Source: an uncultured Oscillospiraceae bacterium (GTDB lineage Bacteria > Bacillota > Clostridia > Oscillospirales > Acutalibacteraceae). From it: a stretch of DNA of 16,383 nucleotides. The DNA is taken from NCBI GenBank assembly GCA_900552985.1, contig USBP01000010.1, positions 1 through 16,383 of the forward strand, read 5' to 3'. The position numbers were made by a program, and so were the translations under genes. The notes beneath the pieces are model-generated. The model saw only the letters and a list, made by a program, of their open reading frames with translations. It was not told the DNA's origin and ran no database searches. Shown in pieces: positions 14,389-16,383 of this stretch. The stretch's first letter is position 1. Every line of letters starts with the position of its first letter.

Positions 14389-15321
14389 TTACGATTCAAA
14401 CAGCTCTGTAGAGAGATAGCGTTCCCCTGTATCCGGCAGGAGAACGACGATGGTTTTCCCCGCATTTTCCGGCCGTCCGGCAAGCACCTTTGCCGCGTGC
14501 AGGGCGGCGCCGGAAGAAATCCCCACCAGCAGCCCCTCTGTGCGGGAGGCCTCCCGTGCGGCAGCAAAGGCGTCCGTATCCTCCACAGGGATCACTTCGT
14601 CATACACCTCGGTGTTGAGCACCTCCGGCACAAAGCCTGCCCCGATGCCCTGAATCTTGTGCGGGCCCGGCTGCCCTCCGGAGAGAACCGGAGACGCCGC
14701 AGGCTCTACCGCAATCACGCGCGTGGCCGGGTCATGCGCCTTGAGCACCTCGCCAATGCCCGTAATCGTGCCGCCCGTGCCCACAGTAGCGACAAAATAA
14801 TCCACCCGTCCATCCATATCGCGCAGAATTTCCTGCGCAGTGGTGCGCCGATGTGCCTCAGCATTGGCCGGATTGACAAACTGGCCGGGAATATAGGAGT
14901 TTGGGTTCTCCGCCCGGAGGGCCTGCGCTTTGTCGATTGCGCCCTGCATCCCCTGAGAGGCGGGCGTCAGCACCAGCTCCGCTCCCAGCGCCTTGAGCAG
15001 GCTTCTGCGCTCCTGGCTCATGCTCTCCGGCATGGTCAGGATCAAGCGATAGCCCTTGATCGCCGCCGTATAGGCGAGGCCAATCCCCGTGTTGCCGCTG
15101 GTCGGCTCAATGATGAGCGTATCCTGGTCGATCAGCCCCTTCTCCTCCGCATCCGCGATGAGCGCATAGCCCACGCGGTCCTTCACACTGCCCAGGGGAT
15201 TAAAGCTCTCCACCTTTGCAAGGATACGGGCGTGCAGCCCCTCCTTCTGTGTAAACCGGCTCATCTGCACCAACGGGGTGTTCCCAATCAGATCGAGCAG
15301 ACTCCCTGCAATTTTTGCCAT
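14389..15321 (-). CDS. cysK: Cysteine synthase A (O-acetylserine sulfhydrylase)
   Basis: A 310-residue PLP enzyme making cysteine from O-acetylserine and sulfide. Marks: LIGNTPLV (11-18), the PLP lysine K47 in [19 protein letters not shown] (74-83), the phosphate loop GTGGT (181-185), [11 protein letters not shown] (222-232), GISSG (268-272) with the pyridine-contacting Ser, and [11 protein letters not shown] (295-305). Length and motifs are those of CysK; no cystathionine synthase features are seen. Start ATG 15321 has AAAGGA ten bases upstream, inside the end of nifS. Only seven bases separate the two genes, so they form one operon. By function, CysK supplies the cysteine that the upstream desulfurase consumes. 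Cytoplasmic. Confidence 0.96.
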   Translation of the reverse strand: MAKIAGSLLDLIGNTPLVQMSRFTQKEGLHARILAKVESFNPLGSVKDRVGYALIADAEEKGLIDQDTLIIEPTSGNTGIGLAYTAAIKGYRLILTMPESMSQERRSLLKALGAELVLTPASQGMQGAIDKAQALRAENPNSYIPGQFVNPANAEAHRRTTAQEILRDMDGRVDYFVATVGTGGTITGIGEVLKAHDPATRVIAVEPAASPVLSGGQPGPHKIQGIGAGFVPEVLNTEVYDEVIPVEDTDAFAAAREASRTEGLLVGISSGAALHAAKVLAGRPENAGKTIVVLLPDTGERYLSTELFES

Positions 15322-15328
15322 ATCAAAA

Positions 15329-16383
15329 TCATCCTTTCTCTGTAGAGCCTTCGTCCTGCGTTCGGATATGCTCCCAAAGCGGGGACAAAGCGCGCAACCG
15401 CTCTATAACCGGCGGCAGCTGTTCCAAAATATCGTCTACATCTTCTGCAGTATTATTCTCATCGAGCGTCAGCCGAAGGGAACCATTTGCGAGCTCTTGC
15501 GGCAGGCCAATCGCGCGCAGCACATGGCTTGGCTCTGTGGAGCCAGATGCGCAGGCGGAGCCAGTGGAAGCGCTGATTCCCTGCAAATCGAGCAAATGCA
15601 CAAGGCTCTCCCCCTCCACCCCCTCAAAGCAGAAGCTTGCATTGCCCGGCAGGCGGTCACGCCTGCTTCCATTTAAGCGGGATCGTTCTATTTGGAGAAC
15701 GCCGTCAATCAGCCGGTCGCGCAGGGCGGCGACATAGCGCATGCGCTCCTCCATGCCCTCCTGCGCCAGAGCCGCTGCTTTCCCCAGGCCCACAATGCCG
15801 GGCACGTTCTCCGTCCCGGCGCGGCAGCCATGCTCCTGCGCCCCGCCCTCGATCAGGCGTGGCAGCGGAATCCCACTACGGCAATACAGCGCACCCACGC
15901 CCTTAGGCGCATAGAACTTATGCCCGGAAAGGGAAAGCAGGTCAATCCGGCTGGCCTCTACATCAATGGGAAGATGTCCGACGGCCTGCACGGCATCCGT
16001 ATGGAACAGGAGCCCGCGCTCCCGGCACAGCATGCCGATCTCCGAAACAGGCTGTATTGTGCCAATCTCATTATTTGCATACATGATGGTGACCAGCGCG
16101 GTATCCTCCCGCAAGGCGCTCTCCAGTTCCCTCAGCTGTACGACGCCGTTTTCATGCACATTGAGCAGGGTTACGTCAAAGCCCTCCCTTTGCAGCCGCT
16201 CCACTGTATGCAGCACTGCGTGGTGCTCAAAGCCCGCCGTCACAATATGGCGCTTGCCCCTTTGCGCCTGTATCGCCGCCGCTGCGCGAATCGCCCATGT
16301 ATCCGCTTCCGAGCCGCCGGAGGTGAAATAAATTTCCTCTGGCCGCGCTCCCAGCAGGGCTGCAACCTGGCCGCGCGCGGTTT
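15329..16383 (-). CDS. nifS: Cysteine desulfurase (NifS/IscS family), partial: N-terminus beyond the right edge
   Basis: A PLP aminotransferase-class V enzyme that takes sulfur from cysteine, giving alanine and a persulfide for Fe-S clusters and thio-tRNA. The last 350 residues are visible. The frame stays open to the window edge with [26 protein letters not shown], so perhaps 40-55 residues are missing. Marks: [36 protein letters not shown], the PLP lysine in [13 protein letters not shown], and the sulfur-carrying Cys in [20 protein letters not shown]. The last pattern fits class I NifS/IscS. A GTG at 16243 looks like a start only because the true N-terminus is cut off. It is first of the visible two genes; the cysK ribosome binding site lies within its last codons. 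No scaffold gene (IscU/NifU) follows. Confidence 0.95.
   Translation of the reverse strand, partial: TARGQVAALLGARPEEIYFTSGGSEADTWAIRAAAAIQAQRGKRHIVTAGFEHHAVLHTVERLQREGFDVTLLNVHENGVVQLRELESALREDTALVTIMYANNEIGTIQPVSEIGMLCRERGLLFHTDAVQAVGHLPIDVEASRIDLLSLSGHKFYAPKGVGALYCRSGIPLPRLIEGGAQEHGCRAGTENVPGIVGLGKAAALAQEGMEERMRYVAALRDRLIDGVLQIERSRLNGSRRDRLPGNASFCFEGVEGESLVHLLDLQGISASTGSACASGSTEPSHVLRAIGLPQELANGSLRLTLDENNTAEDVDDILEQLPPVIERLRALSPLWEHIRTQDEGSTEKG

Noticed and set aside
14290..15345. Open frame of 351 codons antisense to cysK
   Set aside because: It is a GC-driven shadow of the well-supported cysK, with no family motifs and an unnatural composition.
16243..16243. GTG at 16243 as the start of the desulfurase
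   Set aside because: The conserved FTSGGSEAD region lies upstream in the same frame, so the gene simply continues past the right edge.

Overview
The window looks like chromosome of a Gram-positive, probably gut-dwelling member of the Clostridia (Bacillota). The evidence is strong AGGAGG-type ribosome binding sites, sigma-A-type -35/-10 boxes with 17-base spacers, frequent TTG/GTG starts, a YtrA-type GntR regulator, a TagF-like teichoic-acid transferase, a DUF4474 secreted protein, and genes for host-glycan sugars (sialic acid, fucose). Most genes are moderately GC-rich. The large glycosyltransferase gene is visibly AT-richer. I cannot name the species. There are no rRNA, tRNA, CRISPR or insertion-sequence features.

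Layout. (1) 1-3554 is a sugar-utilisation block: a GPH/MFS transporter (minus, cut by the left edge), a divergent AraC-type regulator, and a GH30-type glycoside hydrolase (minus). The last two genes converge and share a TTAA tetranucleotide as their two stop codons. (2) 3555-5690 is a regulatory intergenic region rich in inverted repeats, then a two-gene operon of a small GntR/YtrA regulator and a large membrane protein (DUF1648/DUF5808-like), closed by a bidirectional terminator. (3) 5725-7262 is a GH29 alpha-L-fucosidase with its own promoter. (4) 7273-11443 holds two single-gene minus-strand units: a GT2 plus CDP-glycerol glycerophosphotransferase fusion (879 aa) and a secreted DUF4474 protein whose leader carries a terminator-like hairpin. 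(5) 11519-14364 is a sialic-acid catabolic locus: nanA on the minus strand, divergent from nanE-nanK on the plus strand. The two promoters share one palindromic -10 element. (6) 14389-16383 is a nifS-cysK operon on the minus strand, cut by the right edge.

How the parts fit. GH30, GH29 and the Nan enzymes all lack signal peptides, so the picture is uptake of oligosaccharides or sugars followed by cytoplasmic breakdown. NanA splits N-acetylneuraminate to ManNAc and pyruvate, NanK phosphorylates ManNAc, and NanE converts ManNAc-6-P to GlcNAc-6-P. The fucosidase and GH30 enzyme would trim other host or plant glycans. No sialidase or sialic-acid transporter is visible. The GT2-TagF fusion and DUF4474 protein are envelope-related and appear independent of the sugar genes. 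NifS and CysK link sulfur mobilisation with cysteine synthesis.

I did not find a clear-cut undescribed defence or mobile system. The most distinctive points are the overlapping regulatory architectures (shared stops with a terminator buried in the opposing gene, the shared divergent -10, the nested palindromes before the GntR gene) and the poorly characterised GntR/DUF5808 membrane module.
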